Assembly: GCA_018702955.1 (NCBI GenBank)
Contig: JABJEK010000079.1
Location: forward strand, 18,876-82,875
From: Rhodospirillaceae bacterium
Lineage (GTDB): Bacteria; Pseudomonadota; Alphaproteobacteria; UBA6615
Direction of reading: 5' to 3'
Length of the DNA stretch: 64,000 nucleotides
Shown: piece after piece, positions 19,170 through 27,822 of the stretch
Numbering within the stretch: position 1 is the first letter of the stretch
How the letters are laid out: the number at the start of each line of letters is the position of its first letter
The notes under the pieces: model-generated
The model's database searches: none
Seen by the model: the letters and a program-made list of their open reading frames with translations, nothing else
What the model was told of the DNA's origin: nothing
Program-made: the position numbers and the translations under genes

Positions 19170-20115
19170 GGTCCGACCCCCGTGTCAGGAGCCCGTGGAT
19201 GCCGCCGCGCGCGAAGATCACGACCAGCACCAGGAACGGCCCGAAGATGATGTGCCAGTGGATCGTCCAGGTGGACAGGATCTCCGACAGCATCAGGAAG
19301 ACGAAGGCGCCCGTGACCGGGCCGAACAGGGTGGACATGCCGCCGAGCACGACCATGAAGATCAGCTCGCCCGAACGCGGCCAGTTCATCATGTCGGGCG
19401 AGACGAACCGCTCGAAATTGGCCTGCAGCAGCCCGGCGATGCCGCACATCACACCCGCTATGACGAAGGCGGTCAGCCGGTAGCGATACGTCGAGACACC
19501 TACCGCCTCGACGCGCGTCTCGTTGGATTTCGTCGCCCGCATCACCACGCCGAAGCGGGAATGGACGAGCTTCCAGCTGATAAACACGCTCGCCAGCAGG
19601 AAGGCGAAAATCGTGTAGTACATGGTCGTGTTGTCTTCGAGTGAGAAGAAGCTCACCCCGAAGTCGCTGCGCGAGAGGATGTTCAGCCCGTCATCGCTGC
19701 CGTAGCGTTCCGCACTGACGCTGAGGAAGAACAGCATCTGGGCCAGCGCCAGCGTGATCATGATGAAGTACACACCGCGGGTACGCAGGCTGATCGCGCC
19801 GAAGATCAGTGAGATGACCGCGCACGCGCCGATCGCCGCCGGCCACTGTATCCACGCGCTGTTGATGCCGTGGAACGAAAGAATACCGATCGCGTAGCCG
19901 CCGATACCCAGATAGACCGCATGGCCGAAGCTGATCATGCCGCCATAGCCCATGATCAGGTTGAGGCTCACGGCCGCAATCGCCCAGATCATGATCCGCG
20001 CGAAAACGAGCACATAGAAGGGCTCGCCCAGCGCGGGTGCGAGGAACGGTACAACCGCGAACAGGCCGATCACGATCACGGTCAGGATGTTCGCCGGGCT
20101 CTTCAGGTCGGCCAT
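19162..20115 (-). CDS. livM: ABC transporter permease LivM-type
   Basis: A 317-residue inner-membrane permease with eight or nine hydrophobic segments. The family loop NLIMGYGGMISFGHAVYLGIG lies in the first third and GVMCGIAGLLQANFERFVSP in the last third. LivM forms the translocation path with LivH. The gene begins two bases after the livH stop and overlaps livG. No soluble extension is present, unlike some LivM proteins. Confidence 0.93.
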   Translation of the reverse strand: MADLKSPANILTVIVIGLFAVVPFLAPALGEPFYVLVFARIMIWAIAAVSLNLIMGYGGMISFGHAVYLGIGGYAIGILSFHGINSAWIQWPAAIGACAVISLIFGAISLRTRGVYFIMITLALAQMLFFLSVSAERYGSDDGLNILSRSDFGVSFFSLEDNTTMYYTIFAFLLASVFISWKLVHSRFGVVMRATKSNETRVEAVGVSTYRYRLTAFVIAGVMCGIAGLLQANFERFVSPDMMNWPRSGELIFMVVLGGMSTLFGPVTGAFVFLMLSEILSTWTIHWHIIFGPFLVLVVIFARGGIHGLLTRGSDRE

Positions 20116-20117
20116 GG

Positions 20118-21041
20118 CTATCGGGCTCCCTTGGGCGGGAACAGGCCCTGGGGCCGGAAGAACAGGATCGCGGCCATAAGGATGTAGATCATCATCGACG
20201 ACAAAGCGGGCCCGGCGGACTCGGCCGCGTTTTCCGGCAGGAACAGCAGCAGGAACACATCGAGGAACGAACGCCCCATCGTGTCGATCACGCCGGTCAC
20301 GATGGAGGCGATGAAGGCGCCCCTGATCGAGCCGATGCCGCCGATCACGATCACCACGAAGGCCAGGATGAGCACGTCTTCACCCATACCGATCTGCGCT
20401 GCGGTGATGGGCGTGATTATAAGGCCCGCGAGCCCGGCCAGCACGGCGCCAATCCCGAAGACGACCGAGAACAGCAGCGGGATGTTGACGCCCAGCGCCC
20501 CGGCCATGGTGCGGTTCGAGGCCCCGGCACGGATCAGCATGCCGATGCGGGTCTTGGCGACCAGCACATAGAGGCCCAGCGCCACCAGCAGCCCGACCAC
20601 GATGATCACGATCCGGTACACCGGGTAGGTGATGGCGCCCAGTGCCACGGAACCCTCGAGGAAGTCCGGCAGCGGCACGACGAGCCCCTCGGGACCCCAG
20701 ATCAGGCGCGTTGCCTCGTTGAAAAACAGAATCAGGCCGAAGGTGGCCAGCACATGGTCGAGATGGTCGCGCGGATACAAGGTCCGCAGGGTCGTCATCT
20801 CCACGACAATGCCGATGATCAGCATGGCCGGGATCATCAGGATCACGCCGATCACGAAAGACCCGGTCACGACCGCGATGGTGCCGCCGACGAACGCGCC
20901 GATCATGAACATCGACCCGTGGGCCAGGTTCACCAGATCCATGATGCCGAAGACCAGGGTCAGGCCCGCCGCCATCAGGAACAGGATGATCCCGAGCTGG
21001 AACCCGTTCAGAAATTGTTCGGTGAGGAGGACGTAGTCCAT
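20118..21041 (-). CDS. livH: ABC transporter permease LivH-type
   Basis: A 307-residue inner-membrane permease. The N-terminal half has FGIMDLVNLAHGSMFMIGAF, the conserved LivH helix-loop, and the C-terminal half has VVIVIGGIGSIRGAFIASI. It is separated from the upstream binding-protein gene by 95 bases that contain a strong hairpin. That arrangement usually lets the binding protein be made in excess over the permease. Confidence 0.94.
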   Translation of the reverse strand: MDYVLLTEQFLNGFQLGIILFLMAAGLTLVFGIMDLVNLAHGSMFMIGAFVGGTIAVVTGSFVIGVILMIPAMLIIGIVVEMTTLRTLYPRDHLDHVLATFGLILFFNEATRLIWGPEGLVVPLPDFLEGSVALGAITYPVYRIVIIVVGLLVALGLYVLVAKTRIGMLIRAGASNRTMAGALGVNIPLLFSVVFGIGAVLAGLAGLIITPITAAQIGMGEDVLILAFVVIVIGGIGSIRGAFIASIVTGVIDTMGRSFLDVFLLLFLPENAAESAGPALSSMMIYILMAAILFFRPQGLFPPKGAR

Positions 21042-21087
21042 CGCGCGCTAACGGCCATCCGGCGTCAAGTCGAAGGGTAGATATGCA

Positions 21088-21113
21088 AGCGGGGATGCCT
21101 GCGCATCCCCGCT
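21088..21113 (-). terminator. Intercistronic stem-loop between the binding-protein gene and livH
   Basis: AGCGGGGATGC and GCATCCCCGCT form a perfect 11-base-pair stem around a CTGC loop. On the transcribed minus strand no strong U-run follows, so this is more likely a partial attenuator or an mRNA 3' stabiliser for the binding-protein message than a full terminator. Confidence 0.7.
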
Positions 21114-21136
21114 CACAAAATCGAATTCAAGATGAC

Positions 21137-22309
21137 TTACATCTTGCACTGGCTGGCATACGGGTCCTGATGGTTGGTCAGGACCGTCTTGCCCACCGCC
21201 GTCGTCCAGTTGCCGTCGGCATCCTTGACCACGGTGCGCTCGTAGAAGTTCTGGATGGGGAAATGGTTGTTGCCCATCGTGAAGTCACCGCGGATGGAAT
21301 CGAAGTCCGCCTTCTCCATGGCCGCGCGCATGCCGTCGATATTGTCCACGTCACCGCTCACGGCCTCGACCGCCGACTTGATGAACATGATCGAGTCATA
21401 GCTCTGTGCGGCATAGAAGGACGGGTAACGGCCGTACTTCTTGCGGAAGTCGCCAACGAACTTCTTGTTCGCCGCGTTGTCCAGATCAGGTGCCCAGAAC
21501 TGGGTCATCTTGGTGCCGAGCACGGTCTCCATGCCCGCCTTCTGGAACAGCGGCAGGCTGATCGAATCCAGCGTGTAGACCGAATAGAGCGGCACGACGC
21601 CTTCGAGGCCAGCCTGCTGATACTGCTTGATGAAGGCCGGTCCGGCCGGTCCCGGGTAGAAGGTGAAGACCCCGTCCGGCTTGGCCGCCTTGACCTTGGA
21701 CAGCTCGGCCGACCAGTCCCGCTGGGACGGCCAGACGGTCATGTCCTTGCCAACGACCTTACCCTTGAAGGTACGTTCCACGCCCGCGACCATGTTCTGG
21801 CCGGCGGCATAGTTCGGTGCGACCAGATAGAGAGATTTGACACCCTGCTGGTTGAGCAGTTCGCCCAGGGCCATCGGGGTCTGGTCATTCTGCCAGGCGA
21901 TGTTGAAGAAGTTCGCGTTGCACTGCGCACCGGCGAGCGGCGACGGGCCGGCGTTGGCGCTGACCAGGATCTTGTTGGCGTTGAGCACGACCGGCGCGGA
22001 GGCCAGCAGCACATTCGACCAGATGTAACCGGCCACGATGTCCACATCGTCGCGCAGCACCAGGCGTTCGGTCGCCTGCTTGCCCTTCTGCGAGTTGAAC
22101 TCGTCGTCGGCGTAGACGATCTCGACATCCTCGCCGCTCATCTTGCCGCCGATGTGCTCCATCGCCAGTTCGACAGCGTCGCGCATGTCCTTGCCGATGA
22201 CGGCCACGGGGGTCGTCAGGGTGGTCACGAAACCGATCTTGATGTCGGCGGCAGCCGGCGACGCCAGAAGCGTCAGGGCCGCAGCCGTTCCCAGTAATTT
22301 CTTGAGCAT
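21137..22309 (-). CDS. Periplasmic substrate-binding protein of branched-chain/aromatic ABC importer
   Basis: A 390-residue type I periplasmic binding protein. It begins MLKKLLGTAAALTLLASPAAA, a clear Sec signal peptide cleaved after AAA, followed by DIKIGFVTTLTTPVAVIGKD as in LivK-like proteins. The start at 22309 has GGAGGAG eight bases upstream; an in-frame TTG two codons earlier is less likely. Its ligand is not readable from sequence. The location of the operon against boxC-boxB-benzoate-CoA ligase makes benzoate or another aromatic carboxylate the best guess. Confidence 0.9.
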   Translation of the reverse strand: MLKKLLGTAAALTLLASPAAADIKIGFVTTLTTPVAVIGKDMRDAVELAMEHIGGKMSGEDVEIVYADDEFNSQKGKQATERLVLRDDVDIVAGYIWSNVLLASAPVVLNANKILVSANAGPSPLAGAQCNANFFNIAWQNDQTPMALGELLNQQGVKSLYLVAPNYAAGQNMVAGVERTFKGKVVGKDMTVWPSQRDWSAELSKVKAAKPDGVFTFYPGPAGPAFIKQYQQAGLEGVVPLYSVYTLDSISLPLFQKAGMETVLGTKMTQFWAPDLDNAANKKFVGDFRKKYGRYPSFYAAQSYDSIMFIKSAVEAVSGDVDNIDGMRAAMEKADFDSIRGDFTMGNNHFPIQNFYERTVVKDADGNWTTAVGKTVLTNHQDPYASQCKM

Positions 22310-22403
22310 TTTCAACTCCTCCCTAGAGATTTTCCCTATGGGACCATATCGCCCGACCGATGGAAAGCGCCGAACGCGTCAACCTTTCGGGGGAGCCGCG
22401 TTT

Positions 22404-22799
22404 TTACGGTAGAACCGCCGTCGCCTCGATCTCGACCCGCGCCCGATCCTCGACCAGCGCCGAGACCTCGACCACCGACATCGCGGGGAAATGAGATCCC
22501 ATGACGGACCGGTAGAAACCACCAACCCCCTTCGGGTTTTCCAGGTAGGCCTTCTTGTCTGTAACGAACCACGTCAGCCGGGTGATGTGCTCGGGCAGAC
22601 CACCCGCCTCCGCCAGTACCGCACGGACGTTCTCCAGCGCCTGGCCGACCTGGGGGGCAAAATCATCGGTCTCGAACACGCCGGTCTCCGGGTTCCAGCC
22701 GATCTGGCCGCCGACAAACACGAGGCGCCCCGACGCCGCCATGCCGTTGGAATATCCCCGGGGACGCGCCCAGCCTTCAGGTTGCAGAATCTCGATCAT
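22404..22799 (-). CDS. RidA-family (YjgF/YER057c/UK114) protein
   Basis: A 131-residue protein with the RidA fold: YSNGMAASGRLVFVGGQIGW, ENVRAVLAEAGG and the C-terminal SALVEDRARVEIEATAVLP. RidA proteins hydrolyse reactive enamines and imines; some clustered members act in ring-cleavage pathways. The active-site Arg of canonical RidA corresponds to the Arg in the C-terminal VEDRARVEIEA stretch. The true start is at 22799; the much longer frame upstream runs against the SDR gene and is spurious. It is divergent from the SDR-MarR operon across an AT-rich operator region. Confidence 0.92.
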   Translation of the reverse strand: MIEILQPEGWARPRGYSNGMAASGRLVFVGGQIGWNPETGVFETDDFAPQVGQALENVRAVLAEAGGLPEHITRLTWFVTDKKAYLENPKGVGGFYRSVMGSHFPAMSVVEVSALVEDRARVEIEATAVLP

Positions 22800-22821
22800 C
22801 GCTTGATATTTTACCTCTATA

Positions 22822-22839
22822 TATTTTAACCTTAAAATA
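22822..22839. promoter_or_regulatory. AT-rich palindrome, candidate MarR operator
   Basis: TATTTTAACCTTAAAATA is a perfect 18-base palindrome inside a strikingly AT-rich 60-base gap between the divergent ridA and SDR genes, within a GC-rich window. The second gene of the rightward operon is a MarR-family repressor. MarR proteins usually bind such palindromes in their own divergent promoter, so autoregulation is likely. Confidence 0.55.
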
Positions 22840-22865
22840 ATAAAGGCTGCCAATACAAGAACGAG

Positions 22866-23654
22866 ATGAGCAAACCTGCCCCCTTGAGCGAGAAACTGGC
22901 AATCGTCACCGGCGGCGGGCGCGGGATCGGTCGCGCCGTTGCGATGGCGCTGGCGGCGCGCGGCGCCGATCTCATTCTGCTGGGACGCACGGAACGCAGC
23001 CTCAAGACGACCGCTGTAGATATCCGCAACCAATCCGATGCGACGGTTCGCGTCCGCACCCTCGATGTCACGGACGGGGATGCTGTGGACGCCGTGTTTT
23101 CCGATCTGATTGCCGAAATCGGGCCGCCGTCGATCCTGATCAACAATGCCGGCGGCGCGGAGAGCGTGCCCTTCACCATCCTGGACCGCGACAACTGGGA
23201 CACCACGATCGCCCTGAACCTGACAAGCGTCTACGCCTGCACCCACGCGGTCCTGCCCGCGATGATCGAGGCCGGCCACGGGCGGATCGTCAACATCGCG
23301 TCGACCGCGGGGCTGGAAGGGTTTCCCTATGTGGCCGCCTACTGCGCGGCCAAGCACGGCGTGGTCGGCCTGACCCGGTCGCTTGCGCTTGAGGTCGCCA
23401 CGAAAGGCATCAACGTCAACGCGGTCTGCCCCGGCTACACCGACACGGAGATGCTGCAGGAAGCCATCCGCAATATCGCCGCGAAGACAGATCGGTCGGA
23501 GGCCGAGGCGCGCGATGATCTGGCGGCCGCCAACGCCGGGGGTCGTTTGGTTAAGCCAGAAGAGGTCGCGGAGATGGTCGCCGCGCTGTGCGGCCCCGCC
23601 GCGAATAGCATGACCGGCGAGGTGATCGAGATCACCGGCGCGGAGGACGGCTGA
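22866..23654 (+). CDS. Short-chain dehydrogenase/reductase
   Basis: A 262-residue classical SDR. The cofactor motif is TGGGRGIGRA at about residues 15-24, an NNAG follows, the catalytic Ser is in NIASTAG, and the Tyr-Lys pair is in AYCAAKHG. The C-terminal PEEVAEMVAALCGPAANSMTGEVIEI is typical. It likely oxidises or reduces a hydroxyacyl or ring-hydroxy intermediate with NAD(P). Its stop overlaps the marR-type start (TGATG), so the two are translationally coupled. Confidence 0.92.
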   Translation: MSKPAPLSEKLAIVTGGGRGIGRAVAMALAARGADLILLGRTERSLKTTAVDIRNQSDATVRVRTLDVTDGDAVDAVFSDLIAEIGPPSILINNAGGAESVPFTILDRDNWDTTIALNLTSVYACTHAVLPAMIEAGHGRIVNIASTAGLEGFPYVAAYCAAKHGVVGLTRSLALEVATKGINVNAVCPGYTDTEMLQEAIRNIAAKTDRSEAEARDDLAAANAGGRLVKPEEVAEMVAALCGPAANSMTGEVIEITGAEDG

Positions 23655-24154
23655 TGCCCGAGGGAACAACCACACCTCGCGGTGATTTCGAAACCGGTCT
23701 GTCACCGGACGACCAACTCGACCTGCGAACGTGGCTGCGGCTCCTGACCTGCACGAACATGATCGAGGGTGAGGTCCGCGAGAGATTACGTACGGAGTTC
23801 GACATCACCATCGCGCGCTTCGACCTGCTGGCCCAGCTCGACCGGGCGAGTGAGGCTCTCACCATGGGTGAGCTATCGCGGCGCCTGATGGTCACCAACG
23901 GCAACGTCACGTCATTGATCGACCGGCTGGTCGATGAGGATATGGTCAGCAGACGCCCCGCCCCCGACGACCGACGCGCCCAGATCATCGAGCTCACGCC
24001 CGGCGGCAGGCGTGCCTTTGAGAAGATGTCTGCTGCCCACGCAAATTGGATCGGCGAACTTTTCGACGGCATCGACCGCAAGAACCTCGCGGCGCTTTAC
24101 GGAAACCTCGCCCGACTGAAGACGTCCCTGTCCACCGACAGCGGAGCCAGTTGA
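23654..24154 (+). CDS. MarR-family transcriptional regulator
   Basis: A 166-residue winged-helix regulator. The recognition region is MGELSRRLMVTNGNVTSLIDRL, and the wing is VSRRPAPDDRRAQIIELTPGG, both typical of MarR. Regulators of this family in aromatic pathways are often released by the CoA thioester of the substrate. It overlaps the SDR gene and precedes the flavin oxidoreductase gene by one base, so it probably controls its own operon and the divergent ridA through the palindrome at 22822-22839. Confidence 0.92.
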   Translation: MPEGTTTPRGDFETGLSPDDQLDLRTWLRLLTCTNMIEGEVRERLRTEFDITIARFDLLAQLDRASEALTMGELSRRLMVTNGNVTSLIDRLVDEDMVSRRPAPDDRRAQIIELTPGGRRAFEKMSAAHANWIGELFDGIDRKNLAALYGNLARLKTSLSTDSGAS

Positions 24155-24155
24155 G

Positions 24156-25616
24156 ATGTGGCGACCGCGCGAACGCATTCGATGGCAGCCCGACCCCGGC
24201 ATCTGGCCGGGCGCGGACGAGGCCGCCGGCGCGAAGCTGTTCCAGCCGATCGATATCGGCCCGACTCAACTCGAGGCCTGCACCTGGGTGCCCGCCATGG
24301 TGCCCTGGCGGGCCACCGGCGACGGTGAAGTTACCGACAATGTGCTGGACTGGTATGGACGCTTCGCACGCGGGCGGCCCGGGGCCATCGTCGTCGAAGC
24401 GACCGGCATCCGCGATGTTCCGTCGGGTCCGCTGCTGCGGATCGGCGATGACCGCTTCATCCCCGGCCTGAAAAAGCTCACCGAGACCGTGCGCCGGGAG
24501 AGCGACGGCCACACCAAGCTGTTCATCCAGCTAATCGATTTCCTCGCCGTCCGGCGGCGGCCCGACCCGGCGAAATATTTCGAACGGTTCCTGAAGATCA
24601 CCGAGCGTCATCGCGACGCTCTCGACGCGCAGGAGTGGACCGAAGACAAGGTTCGTTCGCAGATGGCGGGCCTGCCCGAAGACGAACTCGCGGACGTGCT
24701 GACACCGCGCGAATTGGAATCATTGCATCAGGGCTACCGCGAGCGCGTCACTGACACGGACCTGCCCCAGATCGCGGAACTGCCCGCCGCGCTGCCGGGC
24801 CTGTTCGCCGATGCCGCACGACGCGCGCGTGACGCCGGGTTCGACGGGGTCGAGCTTCACTATGCCCATGCCTACACGATGGCCTCGTTCCTCTCGGCCC
24901 TGAACACGCGTGGGGATGGCTATGGCGGGAGCCGGGAAAACCGCGCGCGGCTGCCGCTGGAGGTCTATGACGCGGTCCGCGCTGCCGTGGGCGACGATTA
25001 TGTGGTCGGTACGCGGTTCCTGTCGGAGGACTGCATCGACGGCGGCAACACGGTCGAGGATGCGGCCTATTTCGGGGCGGCGTTCGCCAAGGCGGGCTTC
25101 GACGTGCTGTCCCTGTCACGCGGCGGCAAGTTCGAGGATGCCAAGCGCCCGGCGGTCGGCCAGGCGGCCTACCCCTATACCGGACCGAGCGGCTACGAGT
25201 GCATGCCGCAGTTCATTTCAGACGCGCGCGGGCCGTTTGGCCGGAATGTGGAGCCGGTCGCGGCGATCCGTGACGCGGTGCGCAAGGCCGGGTGCGAGAC
25301 GCCGGTAGTCCTGACCGGCGGCATTCACGGGTTCCGCCAGGCCGAGGACATATTGCAGGCCGACCAGGCCGACATCATCGGCTTCGCCCGCCAGAGCCTC
25401 GCGGACCCGGACTGGTTCCGGAAGGTGCGCGGTGGCCATGGCGACGCAGTGCGGGTCTGCGAATACACGAATTACTGCGAGGCGCTGGACCAGAAGCATG
25501 TGCCCGTGACCTGCCAGCTGTGGGACCGGAAGGGTCTGGATGAACCCGGTATCGCCAAGACCCAAGACGGCAAACGACGCCTGACCGCGCCGGAATGGGA
25601 ACCGGATAAAAGCTAG
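24156..25616 (+). CDS. Stand-alone old-yellow-enzyme-type NADH:flavin oxidoreductase
   Basis: A 486-residue FMN TIM-barrel protein. HYAHAYTMASFLSALNTRGDGYGGSRENR is split here as the catalytic HYAHAY segment and the LNTRGDGYGGSRENR loop, typical of the 2,4-dienoyl-CoA reductase branch. An extra insertion lies around residues 110-200. The FAD/NADH-binding C-terminal domain of that branch is absent. The Fe-S cysteine region is altered to CEYTNYC followed by a distant Cys, so a 4Fe-4S cluster is doubtful. This resembles the reductase half of 2-aminobenzoyl-CoA or salicylyl-CoA fusion enzymes. Its stop shares the CTAG tetranucleotide with the convergent gene. Confidence 0.85.
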   Translation: MWRPRERIRWQPDPGIWPGADEAAGAKLFQPIDIGPTQLEACTWVPAMVPWRATGDGEVTDNVLDWYGRFARGRPGAIVVEATGIRDVPSGPLLRIGDDRFIPGLKKLTETVRRESDGHTKLFIQLIDFLAVRRRPDPAKYFERFLKITERHRDALDAQEWTEDKVRSQMAGLPEDELADVLTPRELESLHQGYRERVTDTDLPQIAELPAALPGLFADAARRARDAGFDGVELHYAHAYTMASFLSALNTRGDGYGGSRENRARLPLEVYDAVRAAVGDDYVVGTRFLSEDCIDGGNTVEDAAYFGAAFAKAGFDVLSLSRGGKFEDAKRPAVGQAAYPYTGPSGYECMPQFISDARGPFGRNVEPVAAIRDAVRKAGCETPVVLTGGIHGFRQAEDILQADQADIIGFARQSLADPDWFRKVRGGHGDAVRVCEYTNYCEALDQKHVPVTCQLWDRKGLDEPGIAKTQDGKRRLTAPEWEPDKS

Positions 25617-27706
25617 CGCGTGAAGCTGCCGCCTTCGGCGACCAGCCGCTCCAGCAAGGGCGACGGTGCCCAGAGCTTGCCGTGGATACCCTCGAAGGCC
25701 TTGATCTGATCGAGGATCTCGCCCAACCCGATCTCGTCGGCCATGAACATGATGCCGCCGCGCCAACGCGGAAACGCGAAGCCATAGAGCCACATAACGT
25801 CGATGTCCGACGCGCGGCTGGCGATGCCTTCGTCGAGAATCTTGGCCCCTTCGTTGATGGCTGCGTAAAGGCAACGCGCGCGGATCTCGTCGTCGGAGAT
25901 ATCGCGCCGGGTGATGCCTTGTTCCTTCGCCACGGCCGCCGCGATCCCCTCGACTTCGGGGTCGAGCTGCGGCCGCCGGCCGCCGTCTTCGTATGCGTAC
26001 CAGCCCTGCCCGGCCTTGATACCGAAGCGGCCGAGTTCGCACATCCGGTCGGCCAGATGCATGTAGCGCGCATCCGGGTCGCGTTCATGGGCGAGCGACT
26101 GGCGCATACGCCAGCTCACATCGAGGCCCGACAGATCGCTCACCGCGAGCGGCCCCATGGGCATGCCCAGATCGGTCAGCACCTTGTCCACCTGCGCCGG
26201 TGAGGCCCCTTCCTCGACCACGAAAGTGGCTTCCCGCACCAGCGGCAGGCGCGATCGGTTGGCGACGAAGCCGTGACACACGCCCGCCAGCACGCCGACC
26301 TTGCCCGTGCGCTTGGCGAGCGCCATGCCCGTGGCGATGGCGTCGGGCGCGCATTTCGCGGGCCGCACCACTTCGAGCATCCGCATCACGTTGGCGGGGG
26401 CGAAATAATGCAGGCCGATGATGTCTTGCGGCCGCGACGTGGCCGCCGCGATGGCGTCGATGTCCATGTAGGACGTGTTGGTGGCGAGGATCGCGCCCGG
26501 CTTGGCGACGGCCTCCAGCGCACCGAAGATCTGCTTTTTGACGTCCATATCCTCGAACGCGACCTCGATCACCAGATCCGCGTCCGACAGAGCGGCGTAG
26601 TCGACCGCCCCGGTGATCCGCCCCATCCGCTCAGCTTTCGCCGCCTCATCGATGCGCCCGCGCGTGACCATGGCCGCGTAGAGCTTCTCGATCTCGGCCA
26701 GGGCCGTATCGAGGGCCTCCTGGCCGGTCTCGACGATGGTCACGGGCAGGCCTGAATCCGCCAGGCTGATGGCGATGCCGCGCCCCATGGTGCCCGCGCC
26801 GATCACGCCGGCACTGTTTATCTCCCGGGGTGCGACGTCCTTGCCGATGTCGGGAATCTTCCCCGCCTCGCGCTCGGCGAAGAACGCGTAGCGCAGCGCG
26901 GCAGACTGCCCGCTGTTCTTGCAGGCCTCGAAGCGCACCCGGTCCGCCATCACAGCCTCTTCGTAGGGCAGGCGCAGACCGTCGATGACGCTCTCGATCG
27001 CCTGATGGGGCGAGTCCTGGCCGCGAAAGCGGCTGTTTGCCAGATCGCGATACTTCTCAATTGTCGCGGCGTGTTCATTGGGCGTGCCGATCCCGTCACG
27101 CGGCTCGCTGGAGATCCGGCGCGGGGTGCCGTCGGCGAGAATCTTCTCGGCGAAGGCGATAGCACCGTCGCGCAAGTCACCCTCGAAGATTTCGTCCACG
27201 ATCCCGTATTCAAGCGCGGTGGCGGCATCGATAGGCTTGCCCAGGACAATCAGCTCCAGTGCATGGTCGAGACCGGCCACACGCGGCAATCGCTGGGTAC
27301 CGGCCGCACCGGGGAAGATACCGAGATTGACCTCCGGCGTGCCCACGCGCGCGCTAAGTGACGCGACACGGAAATGGCAGCCCAGCGTGAGCTCCAACCC
27401 GCCACCCAGCGCGGTGCCGTGGATGGCGGCCACGATGGGCTTCTCGATATCGTCGAGCCGGTCGATCACGGCCATCAGATGGGGGGCGCGGGCGGGCTGG
27501 TCGAACTCGCGGATGTCGGCACCCGCCGGAAATGTACGCCCTGCGCCGATCAGCACGATCGCATCGGCATTGTCGTCGGCTACGGCGCGGTCCATCCCGG
27601 TGACGATGCCCTCGCGTACCGCGAGCCCCAGCGCGTTGACCGGCGGGTTGTCGATGGTCAGGACGGCGATCCGCCCCGCGATTTCATAGCCAACGACGTC
27701 ACTCAT
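25613..27706 (-). CDS. FadB/FadJ-type enoyl-CoA hydratase / 3-hydroxyacyl-CoA dehydrogenase fusion (copy 1)
   Basis: A 697-residue bifunctional beta-oxidation protein. The N-terminal crotonase domain has HGTALGGGLE (Glu105) and TPEVNLGIFPGAAGTQRLPR (Glu125), the two hydratase acid/base residues. The dehydrogenase domain has Rossmann GAGTMG at 303-308 and LHYFAPAN with the catalytic His. Two C-terminal helical domains follow, containing the segment WLYGFAFPRWRGG. The start at 27706 has GGGAG just upstream. It would hydrate enoyl-CoA and oxidise 3-hydroxyacyl-CoA, plausibly dehydroadipyl-CoA from the box pathway. A paralog is encoded at 36546-38675. Confidence 0.94.
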   Translation of the reverse strand: MSDVVGYEIAGRIAVLTIDNPPVNALGLAVREGIVTGMDRAVADDNADAIVLIGAGRTFPAGADIREFDQPARAPHLMAVIDRLDDIEKPIVAAIHGTALGGGLELTLGCHFRVASLSARVGTPEVNLGIFPGAAGTQRLPRVAGLDHALELIVLGKPIDAATALEYGIVDEIFEGDLRDGAIAFAEKILADGTPRRISSEPRDGIGTPNEHAATIEKYRDLANSRFRGQDSPHQAIESVIDGLRLPYEEAVMADRVRFEACKNSGQSAALRYAFFAEREAGKIPDIGKDVAPREINSAGVIGAGTMGRGIAISLADSGLPVTIVETGQEALDTALAEIEKLYAAMVTRGRIDEAAKAERMGRITGAVDYAALSDADLVIEVAFEDMDVKKQIFGALEAVAKPGAILATNTSYMDIDAIAAATSRPQDIIGLHYFAPANVMRMLEVVRPAKCAPDAIATGMALAKRTGKVGVLAGVCHGFVANRSRLPLVREATFVVEEGASPAQVDKVLTDLGMPMGPLAVSDLSGLDVSWRMRQSLAHERDPDARYMHLADRMCELGRFGIKAGQGWYAYEDGGRRPQLDPEVEGIAAAVAKEQGITRRDISDDEIRARCLYAAINEGAKILDEGIASRASDIDVMWLYGFAFPRWRGGIMFMADEIGLGEILDQIKAFEGIHGKLWAPSPLLERLVAEGGSFTR

Positions 27707-27747
27707 GTTCAACTCCCGGTTCCCACGCATGTCTGTGCAAAATTCAT

Positions 27748-27775
27748 CGCGTGGCTCTAGAATACGCGCCACGCG
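27748..27775. promoter_or_regulatory. Inverted repeat in divergent promoter region
   Basis: CGCGTGGC (27748-27755) and GCCACGCG (27768-27775) form a perfect 8-base inverted repeat with a 12-base spacer, between the divergent FadB-type and MaoC genes. It could be an operator; no known consensus is recognised. Confidence 0.35.
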
Positions 27776-27822
27776 CGGCATGATGCGCAAGCCCACATGG
27801 CTGGTCAAACGGAGCAGGAAAA

